Origin: Stichopus chloronotus
Taxonomy: Eukaryota; Echinodermata; Holothuroidea; Aspidochirotida; Stichopodidae
DNA length: 64,000 bases
Direction of reading: 5' to 3'
Assembly: GCA_021234535.1 (NCBI GenBank)
Contig: CM037845.1
Coordinates: 7,432,143 to 7,496,142, forward strand
In this document: piece by piece, positions 37,921 through 56,300 of the stretch
How the letters are laid out: each line of letters begins with the position of its first letter
Numbering within the stretch: the stretch's first letter is position 1
Notes under the pieces: model-generated
Told to the model about the DNA's origin: nothing
What the model saw: only the letters and a program-made list of their open reading frames with translations
Databases searched by the model: none
Program-made: the position numbers and the translations under genes

Positions 37921-38570
37921 TCATTATTCAGAAGGGTCATTTTTCGAATTTACGGTAAATGTCTTTATTCCGAAGTGTAACTAATTCAAAGCGTTGTTTT
38001 TCCGAAGGGTTGTTATTCCGAGTTTATCAAGAGGGGGTATTCCAAAAAGTCATTTTTCCAAACTGTCATTATTCCGAAGGGTGTCATGATTCCGAATCAA
38101 AATTAGGGTCATTATTCCGAATCAGACATAATGGTCAGTGTTCCAAAGGGTCATTATCCCGAGTCGAACATAAGGGTCAATATTTGGAAGCGTTGTTATT
38201 CCAAAAGGTCATTATTTCGAAGGGTCAAAGAATAAGAACGAGATGTCATGTTTTACCGATTTTCAGTTAATTAATTTAGGATTTTTTTAAGTTTACCAGA
38301 GTAGCTGATTACCATTTCCACAGCTAACTCTCTACGCCTGTTGCACATAAATGCGAGTAATTTTCATATCAAAATGCTTGCCATGCCGGCAAACCCTTGA
38401 ACAAACAAGAAAAAAAAAGTTCACACTGTTATGGACTTAGAGCTGAATTCCCCTTTGACTCATTTCCCAAATTTCTAATTTCAGAAGAATGAATCATTTG
38501 TTCTGTTAGGAATAATGACTCTTCGGAATAATGGGCAGTATTTCAAATTCGGAATAACGACCATTCGGAA
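37921..38570. repeat. Foldback-like element built from GGTCATTATTCCGAA words
   Basis: The left arm (37921-38230) has about 14 imperfect copies of a roughly 20-bp unit centred on GGTCATTATTCCGAA. The right arm (38508-38570) carries about three copies of the reverse complement (TTCGGAATAATGAC type). About 280 bp of unrelated AT-rich sequence lies between. Arms of short repeats in opposite orientation are the hallmark of foldback elements. No reading frame survives. Confidence 0.75.
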
Positions 38571-39499
38571 AAAAATGAGCGGACCCCAAGAGTATACGTC
38601 CCTTTCCATTTTCTTTTTGGGGACTAACTCAACCCCCCCCCCCCCAGGTTCCGGGTTCTGTCGCCACTGGGCACTCAGATGGGCAAGTGAACACTCGAAG
38701 TCCACGCGGGACTTTAAGAGTCCTCCCCAAAGAAAATTTGAAAACTAAAATTTCTTAGACTGGTGATGATAATTGCAGGCGGGTAACTTATCTTTCAATG
38801 AACCTGGGGTTCCCCTTCAGTTGTGCAGAACTGGGAATTGCTCACTTATATCAGAATATAGCTTGAAAGCAATACCTTGCATGGTGTTTACTTTGCCTGA
38901 AGTACCTGTGTCGTAAATACGGCAGTTGCGAAACTATGATGAAAATTGGGATTTTTGGTCCAGGTAGTCGGTAAGATATTAAAAATTAAAAATTGAGTTC
39001 TTTGGTTTTCGGTTCTTTCTATCGGGTTAAGACTCCACTTGGCTATAGAAAACTGTACCTTGGCCCATCTCCAATCACACTTTATTTGTCCCACGCGACC
39101 TACATTCCACCTGACCCCTTCCCAACACACATACACGTCGTAGACACACCCACATATACACGCCTATACCTGGTGTGAAAAGGAACATCATGTGGCACAT
39201 ATCCGCCATATGAAAATAAACGACATGATTAAAAACTCCGATCTTGAATACGAATTCAGGTGGCTTTATTTGTGGGAGTATTTCCCTCTAAGCACAAGTC
39301 AAAGCTACTTCAATGCTACTTTCAATATCATTTTGAAATCCCCCATATGTTCCCACCGAATTAAACTTATGCCTCGTTTTTTTTTTTTTTCAAAGTAAAT
39401 GTCTTTCTTCAAAAGTTATTTTTAATTGTCATCCTGTTCGACAAAACAGTTTTCCCCAACATAGAAAAGAGATATTAGAAGCAATTACAAAATGTATTG

Positions 39500-40172
39500 G
39501 ATTAGCAAATAGCGATATTGTTCCACTGCTTTCCCAACATCCTACCGGCATTCGACGAACAAACACATGCATTGTGTACTGTGCGGCGTAGGTGTGTGCC
39601 ACAGATTTCTCAACATGCAGCAACCGAGAATGTTCCTGTTCGTTCTCGCATCGTTCGAATTGAGAGCCATATGTCGCAATCTCCAATTTCGTTTCTGTCA
39701 GCTACCGGTCAGCCAATCGCATTCGACATCAGAACCGCTGTCCGCAATACAAGTTAAAACCTGTTGAAAACGAAAAAGGGGGTAAATACTCCGCTAATTA
39801 AAGTAAATCCGAGTTCAAAGCCCCTTATTTTACTCCTGAGTACCGGTTCTTTATTAGAGAAAGCGGACTATTTTGCACTGATTTACTTAAAAGGACTCTC
39901 CATGATGCAACGCTGATAGTTTACGGAGTTCCGTTTTCACATGTTACCAACGAAAATAGTTCTCCCAAGCGTTGCAAAACTTGTTCACCCGCTCACCTAG
40001 CGGAGTCATTCATATGTAATTTGAGCTTCCTTGACAGCTGTTCGCTCTGTCACAGTGCACAGTATTCGTTTGGTCGAAACACATATAGTACACAGTGCAG
40101 TAACGTGAGCAACCTTGACGTCCAGTCAGCACGCTGACACTAGCCGGGATTAGTAACTGTAGCGGTGCATAT
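39500..40172 (+). promoter_or_regulatory. TENT5 5' flank and probable promoter/5' UTR region
   Basis: This CpG-rich stretch precedes the TENT5 transcript. A CCAAT box lies at 39713-39717. No convincing TATA box could be fixed, and the start site is unknown. It must include the first non-coding exon, since a strong donor (TAT before GTAAGT) occurs at 40173. Overlapping short frames here have no conserved domain. Confidence 0.35.
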
Positions 40173-40300
40173 GTAAGTTACTGTTTACATGGTCATTTTT
40201 ATTTTCTTTCTGTTTGCTCCTACTAAGTTCGCGGGGTTTTTTTTGTACCATACTAGTGGTATAGCATTCTTTCTCATCTTTCTTTTTTTTTTCTCACTAG
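40173..40300 (+). other. 128-bp intron in the TENT5 5' UTR
   Basis: It starts GTAAGTTACTG and ends in a long pyrimidine tract, TTTTTTTTTTCTCACTAG at 40300. The next exon begins ATTCCTGAAC and reaches the start codon 17 bases later. Both splice sites are close to consensus. Confidence 0.7.
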
Positions 40301-40317
40301 ATTCCTGAACAAGTAAA

Positions 40318-41601
40318 ATGGCTTCCAAGGAATCAGCCGAAAGATTCCAGGTGCTTAGCTTTGCACAAGTAGAACGGTTAGACCAAATGCTCCGTGAAAC
40401 TGTATGCATTCATGGCAAGGGAAACTTCCCAACTCTGGACCTAACGTTACTGGATTTAGTGGATAACTTACGGGACAAGATGGAACGTAGTGATATTCCC
40501 GTCAGGCACGTACGTCTGAACGGCGGAGCGGCTAGTTACGTTTTGTGTTCGGACGAGAGTAAAGTTTATAACGATTTGGATGTTATTTTCGGTGTGGATC
40601 TCTCGACCGAAGAAAATTCTCGAAAGATCCGGGAGATCGTGTTTGGGACCCTACTGGAATTCCTGCCGGACAACGTTAACAAGAACAGGATCGGCTGTAG
40701 CATTATGCAAGAAGCGTACGTCGAGAAAATGGTGAAAATATGTTCCCCGAGAGACCAGTGGAGTCTCATTTCTTTGTCAAACAATAAAGGCAAAAATATT
40801 GAGCTGAAATTTGTGGACCGAATGCGAAGGCAATTCGAATTCAGTGTGGACTCCTTCCAGATCATCTTGGACTCGTTGTTGTTTTTCTATAAAGTGTCGG
40901 ACATTCCAATGAACCTTCACTTTTATCCAACTGTCATCGGGGAGAGTGTGTTTGGAGATTTCTCAGTAGCCCTACATCATCTCAATAATAAGCTAATCGC
41001 CACCAGAAACCCTGAGGAAATACGGGGTGGTGGTCTGCTGAAGTACTGCAATCTCCTCGTAAGAGACTACAGCCCCGCTGACAGAAACGAAATTAAGGAC
41101 CTTGAGAAGTACATGTGTTCTAGGTTTTTCATCGATTTCACAGAACTACCTCAACAGAGGCAGAAGTTAGAGAATTACCTCATGAGCCATTTTGCTAACG
41201 ACGAGGTCGCCAAGTACGAGTACTTGATGATCCTTCGAAAGGTGGTGGATTCCAGTACTGTGTGCCTTATGGGCCACGAACGCAGGCAAACATTGCATCT
41301 CATTTCCGAACTAGCCCAACAGGTGCAGAGGAACTTAGCATTCCACCAATCCATTCCCCGCTCCGTTATCACAGGACCCTTTCAAGCAATTCTTCCTTGT
41401 ATGCAATACATTCCAATGGATTACGACTCTTATTACTTCCAACAACACCACCACCAGCAGCAGCAGCAGCAACAAGTTTCTGATAGGATTTCACCAAGTT
41501 TTTATCATTCTCCACCGTCATCACCAAAACCAAGAACTTTCTCGGCAAGGAGACCAGGAAAGTCATTTCGCTCAGTGAGTTGGTCTACAAACGCCTATTA
41601 G
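40318..41601 (+). CDS. TENT5: Terminal nucleotidyltransferase 5 (FAM46 family), non-canonical poly(A) polymerase
   Basis: This 427-residue single-exon frame has a good initiation context (AAAATGG). Family members add adenosines to 3' ends of cytoplasmic mRNAs, often those for secreted or ER proteins, and stabilise them. Visible are the entry block [10 protein letters not shown] (31-40), RLNGGAAS (66-73), where NGG replaces the vertebrate NGS within the family's G[GS] motif, catalytic DLD (86-88) in YNDLDVIF, and [20 protein letters not shown] (148-167), which should hold the third acidic residue. Conserved blocks follow: [20 protein letters not shown] (170-189), [11 protein letters not shown] (205-215), [18 protein letters not shown] (231-248), [10 protein letters not shown] (265-274) and [14 protein letters not shown] (313-326). 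The tail after about residue 340 is divergent: an H/Q run (377-386, HHHQ then Q) and a PPSSPKPR segment. A donor-like TCA-GTGAGT near 41575 could allow a different C terminus. The core appears intact. Confidence 0.97.
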   Translation: MASKESAERFQVLSFAQVERLDQMLRETVCIHGKGNFPTLDLTLLDLVDNLRDKMERSDIPVRHVRLNGGAASYVLCSDESKVYNDLDVIFGVDLSTEENSRKIREIVFGTLLEFLPDNVNKNRIGCSIMQEAYVEKMVKICSPRDQWSLISLSNNKGKNIELKFVDRMRRQFEFSVDSFQIILDSLLFFYKVSDIPMNLHFYPTVIGESVFGDFSVALHHLNNKLIATRNPEEIRGGGLLKYCNLLVRDYSPADRNEIKDLEKYMCSRFFIDFTELPQQRQKLENYLMSHFANDEVAKYEYLMILRKVVDSSTVCLMGHERRQTLHLISELAQQVQRNLAFHQSIPRSVITGPFQAILPCMQYIPMDYDSYYFQQHHHQQQQQQQVSDRISPSFYHSPPSSPKPRTFSARRPGKSFRSVSWSTNAY

Positions 41602-41984
41602 TTTTTCTTTTGTGTTTGTGGAGAGGATATCAAACCGTGAAACTCATTATGTTACCCCCTCTGCATCCCTCTCCACCCCCTCATCACGAAATCGACCAAA
41701 ACAAATGCACCGTTTGCAAGGAATATTTATTTTTCGTTACTGCTTGAATCGGGATCGATCGAAGGGTTTTACAAGGATTTGGTGAGTTTCGAAGAAGTGG
41801 TGTGGAATATATGCCCCCTTCATTGCGAATCAACCGCCTGTTTAGGCAGTTATGCCTGTTTGCAAGGCTTCATGTTCCACCATTAATTTCTCGACGGATT
41901 TCTACGAGTTTTGTTTTCTAGTTCTACACTCATGTGGTCGAAGGATTTATACATCGGGATACATAAATAAAATACATAAATAAA
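41602..41984 (+). other. TENT5 3' UTR with two AATAAA signals
   Basis: The stop TAG at 41599-41601 is followed by AT-rich sequence with no frame. Polyadenylation hexamers AATAAA lie at 41966-41971 and 41979-41984, within a repeated ACATAAATAAA context. Longer 3' UTR forms cannot be excluded. Confidence 0.55.
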
Positions 41985-44900
41985 TCAGGAAACCCATAAT
42001 CCGTGAGGAGATTTGACAAAGCAGAATTGCAAGAGGTGCTGTCCAGATTGTGGGCCGATATACGCACGTGCCGTGGACCGGCGCGTATGTGAAAGCCGCA
42101 AATATTTAAAGAGAAATTCGACGTGATGAAAAGAGTTGGTTGACAGGTCTCGTCCACGCATTGCACTTACAATACAGTACATGCAAGGGAGTCCCAAATG
42201 ATGATGCAGATCGTTACCAAGGTTCTCCGGTGGAATCGATTGCGTAACAGTTTGTAACGATCCGTTTGTTCTCTTGTCGTTGGGCTGGAAGTATCCATTG
42301 TGAACTGTTGGCCGCTTATAGGATCGTGTGCTCACCAGTGAATGATGTTTATTTCTGCAAAGCCAGTACCTCGACCCTTAGCTTCTTTATTCAGGAATTT
42401 GACGGTAATCTCCTCAGCTGTTACTGACAGCTTAGGGGGTAGTCAAGGTCAATCGACAGGGATGCTGAGCTTATGTGTCCGTGATGAAGAGAAATCTGAA
42501 AGGAGGTTGAAGATCATTTCTAAATATAAAGTCCATGCATTGTTTGTTACAATCCAGTCAATTTGTTTGCATGCACCCAGTGAGTTGGTATAGATGCATG
42601 GCCTTAAAGAGCATTTTATATGAAAGTGTCCTCTTTTTTTTCTTTGCCGATTCTCAGTAATTGCTTTGTAACCCTATGGTAGATGGCTTGCCTCTCATCT
42701 GGCTATAGCCACCCTTTGCTCATGCACACTTAAATATGTTGTCTCGATAGCATTATGTAATTGTAAGTAACAAAGTGATTCATGCTATCTGATACATTTT
42801 GGTATTACCCTCGCCATGGGTTTGTGATCTAATTGCAATCGACAAAAAAAGGTAGAAAGAGCCTGTATCATTTTACTTCGAACATGAGAGTATTCCTTTT
42901 AGATAAGAATGAGGTGTTGCCTTATGTTTCCATCTGTGTGAATGCTGTTTCACTACTTTTCCTTTGGCCATGTGCAGTACATCTGTACATGCAAAATATC
43001 AAGACTTCAACTTTTCACCGTGACGGAGTATTTCAAAAGTTTTATAGAATTACACAGACCTACTTGAGGTAGAGAGGCATGTGATGTCACGATGTAACCC
43101 TGGAATAACAGGAAATTATAACGAAAACTGCAAAGCAATATCAGAAACACAGGTGTTTGCGGTTTGATGAAAAAAAATGATGTAAGCTTGTTTGTCAGTG
43201 TTATTAATAGTGAACAGGATGCAGTCTAATGTTGGTGACTAACTACATATGTGACTAAAGAGTAAAGTTAACGAGCTCTGTTGCAGTTGAAGAGCAAGTC
43301 CGCATTGACTACAGCATGTGCCCTCTAGAGCAGAAGTAGATGGTAGTAGAAGTTGGAAGTTGTTTACAGTAGTCCTGGACAGCATGTCAAAAGTTGACAT
43401 GTGTTTAGATTAGTGGCTTCCTCGGCGAGAGTGTGTGTATTAAACATGTTGTACATCGGCATAGTGCATGGGCAAAGGTTGCACTGTATGCAATGCATGT
43501 AGGTTGGCCATCTATATGATTAGTTGTTTTTTTTTTTTCACCCCCTGTGCTGCTGATAAATGATGGCGTTATCTTGGTCTTCAAAGTACAGCAAACTCAG
43601 ATAAGCTGATTAGGAATCAAAGATCGATGGACACGAAGTCTCCGTTGTTTGCATTAGCAGTGACTTTTGCATATATGTACAGTAAACTGCGTGAAAGATG
43701 CACCTAGAAAGGCCAAACGAAAACCAAAATATCCAAAACGCGTGAAGGTCATAGGATGTCACAGAAGCTGGGGATATTTGTGACTTCCTCCAAATTATGT
43801 CTGTCTGTATATCGTATTAAACAAGGGTGGAACATCAGCGAATTCTGTCACACATGTCACATGTATACAGCATGAATATTGTGCAACAACCATTGATACT
43901 ATTTTGCTCCGACTAAGTAGTGCAGACGTGTTTACATCTCTCTGTTTTAATTTTCATGCTATTCAAGGAATGGTGACCTCCTTTCATAGTACCCAAAGCA
44001 AAGGTTTTTATTGCTTTTAGCACAAAAAGAATGCCAAAACACCAAAATGATTGCGTCCTAGCAGTAGTTAATGAAAGACGCCAATATGAGTGGAAGGTTT
44101 ATTGAAAACGAGAATAATAGTCATCTTTTTTGGTACAATATAACCCTCGAAGAGACTGTACTTCAAATCCTGTGATATGATATTCGGGCGCATGGGAACA
44201 GGAAACGAGGTGTTGGTCGGTATCAGCCGACAAAAAGTGGAACTGCCCTCTCGTTGTCAAGGTAAGCCCTTGGCACATAACCACAGCCGATTAATGATCA
44301 AAGCACAAGTTGGGGTTTGATGCCTGACAAATATTTCCTATTTTTTCACTAACAGCAATCTGCGCTGTTCCCCATGTTACTGCAGCTGTGACTTACGAAC
44401 TTCCGTGTGTCTCATCACACAATTATTCGTTCTTTACCAGGTAATATCAACTATATTCCAATCTACTGCACAGTATTGGTATCATTTTGTCACAACTATC
44501 ACGTGCTTTCCTTTGGCATCATTAATATTGCCCATCAAAGCGATTGTATCGTCTGTTTGCTATCCGAAAACGTTTGCCAGCCAGTTGCAAGTACAGTACC
44601 TGAACAATATTCATCATATTACATTGTCAAAACTGCAAGGGCATTTTTTGCATGTATGGGGAGATTTGCCGTAGGTCACTGCGTCAATGCTCCAGCCCCA
44701 ACGACTCCAATATGGTATAGTATGAATGACATCAATATTTCCTTGTGAAGTCACTGAAATTTGGCTTATTTGTTAAAAGTCTCATAACTCTGCAAGGCCC
44801 GACAAACTCAGATTTCAATGTAGATTCACAGCAGCGAAACTTATTTTTGATTTAGAAAATAGAGAAAGGGAAGAGAAAGAAACATTGTAAACATACGAAA

Positions 44901-45932
44901 TGCAATATCAGTATTAACTTCAGTTTTATGAAGACACTTGCCTTTAAAACAGGGGATCAAAATTTTAATAAAAAAAAAGTCTTTTCTTTTTTCTTTTTGT
45001 GTGATATCCAGAGTTAAAACCTTGTACATATATACATCCCCTATACCTTAAAAATGTTGTTTTATAACCAACCAAAAAAAGGTTCAAGCTTTCCTTTGAA
45101 AGGTTTTTCCTCTTTGCTTTTTTTTTTCGCGTAGTGCTCGTGGTATGATGTAAATTTTATGAATGTACGGGTAAAACTAATTGTCAGTAAAGTTTCAGTA
45201 CACTTGTCAAGACAAGCAGGTACTAGCCGTCTTTAGCAAGTATTTTTCTTTCTTTTTTTTTTCTTCTGTATTTTTTTTTTTTTGTATGAATTGTCATTGA
45301 AACCTTTTCCTTCGATTTAGTCGTCGGCGTATTGAAAATGTGTAGCATTAAACACCAGTTTTTAAAAAGGTACGCAAAAATTTGTCTTAAAAACTTTGTT
45401 CTTTTAAAAGATTCGTGAATCAGACGAGTCTGTGTGGCATCGCTAATATTTTGTAATTGTTATTTGCTCTAAGGTCACAAAATCTTATTCTTTCTTCTTG
45501 CACAAGTACTGTACAAAGTAGTATACCAACAAAAAAAACCAAAAAAAAAACCGTAAGGAGAAATTGCGTGGCACGAATCGGTCTTCCACGTCATACAAGG
45601 TGGTAGATTATTTTTTACCCCTCCTTTTCCATTTACATAGTGGTGGGTCATTTGACATCACGAATTAGATCAAGTCACGTGACTGTAGTGGGGGGGGGGG
45701 GGAATACGTTTTAGTACAGTATGCACATTGAAAGACCTCTCGCACAGGAGGTCCCTTCAAAATGGGTATGTCGCAATTAGAGTGGGTGAGTTTGATGGCG
45801 TCACGAATGACTTCAAGACGCGCGCCCCATTCGCTCGTCGTCGCTCTTGTAGCGAAAGAATCATTAGTTGGGCGCTCTCGTGTCTCGCGTGCTTACAGGC
45901 ATACTTGTAATACTCTAGGTATTGTCTAAATT
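41985..45932. other. TENT5 downstream flank, no gene supported
   Basis: All frames are short. I see poly-T tracts near 43527, 45118 and 45254-45280 and a G13 run at 45690. No domain, tRNA or mobile-element coding region was recognised. Confidence 0.5.
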
Positions 45933-46298
45933 TTAAAGAGGCACTCTGAGTGGTTTCGCGAAATTCGCTTAATTTCCCGAAAGTTTTCTTCTCATATTAA
46001 TGGCAAATGGTCAGACTGAGAGGATCTCTATGTGTCTCATACAAAGAAACAATAATGACTGAGTAATTAATGATTCAATTTAGATTTTGAAAATTCGTGA
46101 CCAGACACTCTTCACATTAGTACTAGTCATATGCACACGACTACTGCAAGTCAGGGTTAAAAATTAAGAACCTCTGACAGTTTTCATGACTATTAGATGT
46201 AAACTTGACTGCTTATGCTCATTGTAAGCATTGTCACGTGGTTGTGTCCTTCAAAATCCTCGCAATCTTACCGATATCAATTCAATGAGCCCCTTTTA
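45933..46298 (+). mobile_element. MITE family A, second copy
   Basis: The left end TTAAAGAGGCACTCTGAG and the right end TCAATGAGCCCCTTTTAG form an imperfect terminal inverted repeat. The interior aligns to 53009-53389 along its length, including the GACACTCTTCACATTAGTAC block and CCTTCAAAATCCTC. The right TTAA has decayed to TTAG. No coding sequence. Confidence 0.75.
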
Positions 46299-53008
<6,710 letters not shown>

Positions 53009-53389
53009 TTAAAGTGGCTCATTGAATTGTTTTGTGAAACCGACTAACTTGTCCATAACGCGTCAAGCTTTCGTCATATACTTATGCCAAGTAGTCAAAC
53101 TAAGAGGATTTTCATGTGTTACATACAAAGGAACATTAATGAGAGAGTGTTTAACCTTTCAATTTCGTTTTCGAAAATTTGTGACCTGACACTTTTCACA
53201 TCAGTACCAATTTAAATAAACTCAATCAGTACAAGTCAGGATTATAGAAAATCCAAATCAGTTTGACAAATGTTCATAACTATTGGATGTGAAACTTGGA
53301 TAAGTATGCTAATTGTAAGTATTGTCATGTGTTTGTCCTCTTCAAAATCCTTACAAACTTATTGATATTAGCTCAATTAGCCCCTTTAA
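53009..53389 (+). mobile_element. MITE family A, best preserved copy
   Basis: The element is bounded by TTAA at 53009-53012 and 53386-53389. The left terminus after TTAA is AGTGGCTCATTGAATT; the right terminus reverse-complemented is AGGGGCTAATTGAGCT, 12 of 16 matching. Length is 381 bp, and there is no reading frame. TTAA duplication with AG-GGCT ends suggests cross-mobilisation by a piggyBac-like transposase, which is inference. Confidence 0.82.
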
Positions 53390-56300
53390 TTCTCGTGATA
53401 TGTCCCTCTTAATATCACTTCAAGATCTGCAAATTATAATGATTTAATTATTGCGCGCTGCGTCCTCGTTTGAGCGTCTTTTACGTTGACAGCTGTTGGA
53501 AGTCCACCGTGTCCTTGAGCAAAGCATTTGTTAGTCATTGGTTTTGGTCAGTGGTCATTGGTGCATGTGGCTAAACTCACTGAGATTTTTTTTAAGAAAT
53601 ATTTTTTTTTTCCTATGGTAACTATGAAGGGAAGCAGATCGATAGGGCGTTGTGTGAGGGACAATGACAAGCCGAATATGCATTAAACAGAAAATCCAAG
53701 ATCACCAACCAATAAGCCACGATTATCAGTTAACTCCTTAACAACGAATTAGACGACCTATCTTTGAGTTTGACTTGGTGATGGTAACAAATGAGAACGA
53801 GGAAGTTCTTTTTTTTTCTTCTTTTTTCTTCACATGTTTTGATGTGCTGGTAATTTTGCTTCGATGTGTGTGTCAGAAAGAAGAAAGTCAAATTTTTCCG
53901 AAAAGTATGTAGGCAATGCACGGACTACCGGCACTGGAAAAATGTGGATAAAAGTACGCCGCTGTACATTTTACCCCGGGGAGGGGGGGGGACTTGTGGT
54001 TCCTGCCTGTATCATGTCAATTTCGGTCTACTCGAGAACTCTCCGGACGACAACGGTAACTTTGTGGAAGCGGGGTTTGTCCTACGACGTGAAACACTGC
54101 GTCTTTCATTCGAAGGGGTCGGGAGTGAGGAGGCTGGAGGAGTTCGAGTACTGATTTTAAGTTCAGGATACGTGGGTGGTGGGTGGGGGGAGTGGCGTTA
54201 ACATAGCCTGTAGGCCTACTTGTTGAGGCGACGAATCGTCGATGAGGGAGTTAGTCTGGGGGGGGGGGGGGGTGACGAGCTTGATGATGCTTTGACATTG
54301 ATGGGAATTGGGGAAGTATACGAACGTTGGCCGAACATACGATAAGTGGTCAGCCAATTTCTAAACTGATGCCATGGATTGAACCCACCGTAGGATTGAT
54401 AATTTGAGGTCCTCTTTGAATTCAACTGCTTTGATCGTTCTCTCAAAGAACGGCTTAACTTCTTCTTTTTTCCGATGGTGAGTCATTGCATAGGCTTACG
54501 GTGACATCGCTTTTTAACGGTGAATGGCAATCACTGGTGTTAAGGCTAAAATGAATTGTCAATTGCCCTTTTGTCCCTCATTGGAGGGTTATACCATTCT
54601 GGAAGAGTGATTACTCCAAAATGTCTTCTTGAAATTAAGAGTATTAGAATTTAAGAACGGAATTCATCTCAGAAACGCGTCGGACCACATCCAACCACCC
54701 CCCCCCCCCCTCAACAAAAAAAGTAGTATTCTTTGTATCCAACTTAAGTTCTTTATTAATGTAATAAGTATGAATAAGTGTTTCAGTGACATTTTCACGC
54801 CACGTCCAGGGATGCAATACGAAGCGATTCTACAATCCAGCATATTGGCAATGAGTGGCTCCTAAAGTTCCCTTTCCTGTCAGTCACGTGTCCGGCACTC
54901 TTAAAGTGCCTGTGTTTGTTTTCCACTGCCGAACGAGTTTCAAGGGTGGACCGTTGTGGCCTTCATCTTACGTAACTTTTTGCACTTTCTTCTTCCAATT
55001 CTGGTACAAAATGGGATATTACGGAACAGAATTCTGGTCCAAAATGTCAGTTGGCAAATGAAGTCAGAAATTTGACAGAAACTTTTTCTTAAGATGATGT
55101 CCCACACGTAATATTCATGAGCGTGTGTTTCATGCCACCCAGTCCTCACAGAATTTCCATAATGTGCTAAAATCATGTCTCGAGAAAACCCTTTTTCTGC
55201 ATGATAGAACATGAGGTGATATCGAGACATACCATCATGGTTAGGGTAAGTTGCTCCATCGACGAAACCTTATCATGTATGATATCATGTGAGGATTGGT
55301 TGTTTATGCCTCTCCCTAACTTTTAGCATGAAACGTTGTCAGGTCATAGATGTTTACCAACAATGTTTACCGACAGGTTTCAGTGTGTTACAATTACCTG
55401 TCCTTTGTAAAACAAGAACCAGATGAGCTCAAATGCAGAACTAACTGCCACGGTACTACTTAATGGGATTATAGTCAACAACTCATATTTACTTTGCCGT
55501 CATCTAATATTATGCATGGCACTTGGAAGTGTCATAAACGCATGGCATCCAGCCACAGTCTTTACAGTCGGATACGTGACCTATCCAGTCCATCACATCC
55601 CCCCCCCCCTCCCGCCATCGATCCATCCACAAGTACTTTCATTCATCCCTACATAACCGCCCCACCCCATCCCTACCCCGTCGTGAAGATTACGGTAGTA
55701 ATCGAAGTGCCTGTTTTTTGGGGGGTTTTTTTGTGTTTTTTTTTGTGCTTATTTTTATTTTTACCCTGTTCATGATATGATCTCGTATGGTGAGCCGAAA
55801 ATAACACCACCCCTCACACCACCACCCCACACACACGCAATCTCACACAGCCAAAAGTAAACAGCTAAAAGAGATGTGTAAGCGGTTTTAGGCCTGTATG
55901 ATCGTGGCAATATCTGTACACAGCCGTAACCGTCTTACACCTGTAGGTTAAACTATACAACCCCATTCACGGTCACTTAAAACCAATTATGATCCTTTTT
56001 CGGTGTGTTCTTTTTACGATTTTTCTTCTTTTACTTTTTCTTTCCTGTTTTTTTTTTTTTTTTTTTAAGTTGGGGTAAATCCCTGCATGCCGGATTTGCG
56101 ATCTTTACAAAAGGGAAAGGTTATCAAGGTGATAAAATCTGACCTTGGACCCCTCGTATTTTTAAAAGAAAAAACACTGTATGTAACTCCTTTCCCTTTT
56201 TACATACCCCCTTTCTTAATCTGCTGTAATGCAAGAACGGTAGCCACCGGTACATGACCTAAAAGAATGCCTTTTCTACTTTTGTTTGATATATCTTAGC

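Noticed and set aside
37921..38570. CRISPR-like spaced repeat pattern
   Set aside because: Repeats are degenerate and about 20 bp apart, with no spacers of constant length, arms in opposite orientation and a eukaryotic context.
53866..54201. 111- and 96-residue overlapping frames in a GC-rich patch
   Set aside because: No ATG start for the longer frame, no recognisable domain, they run through a poly-G tract, and two frames are open at once, which points to base composition rather than coding.
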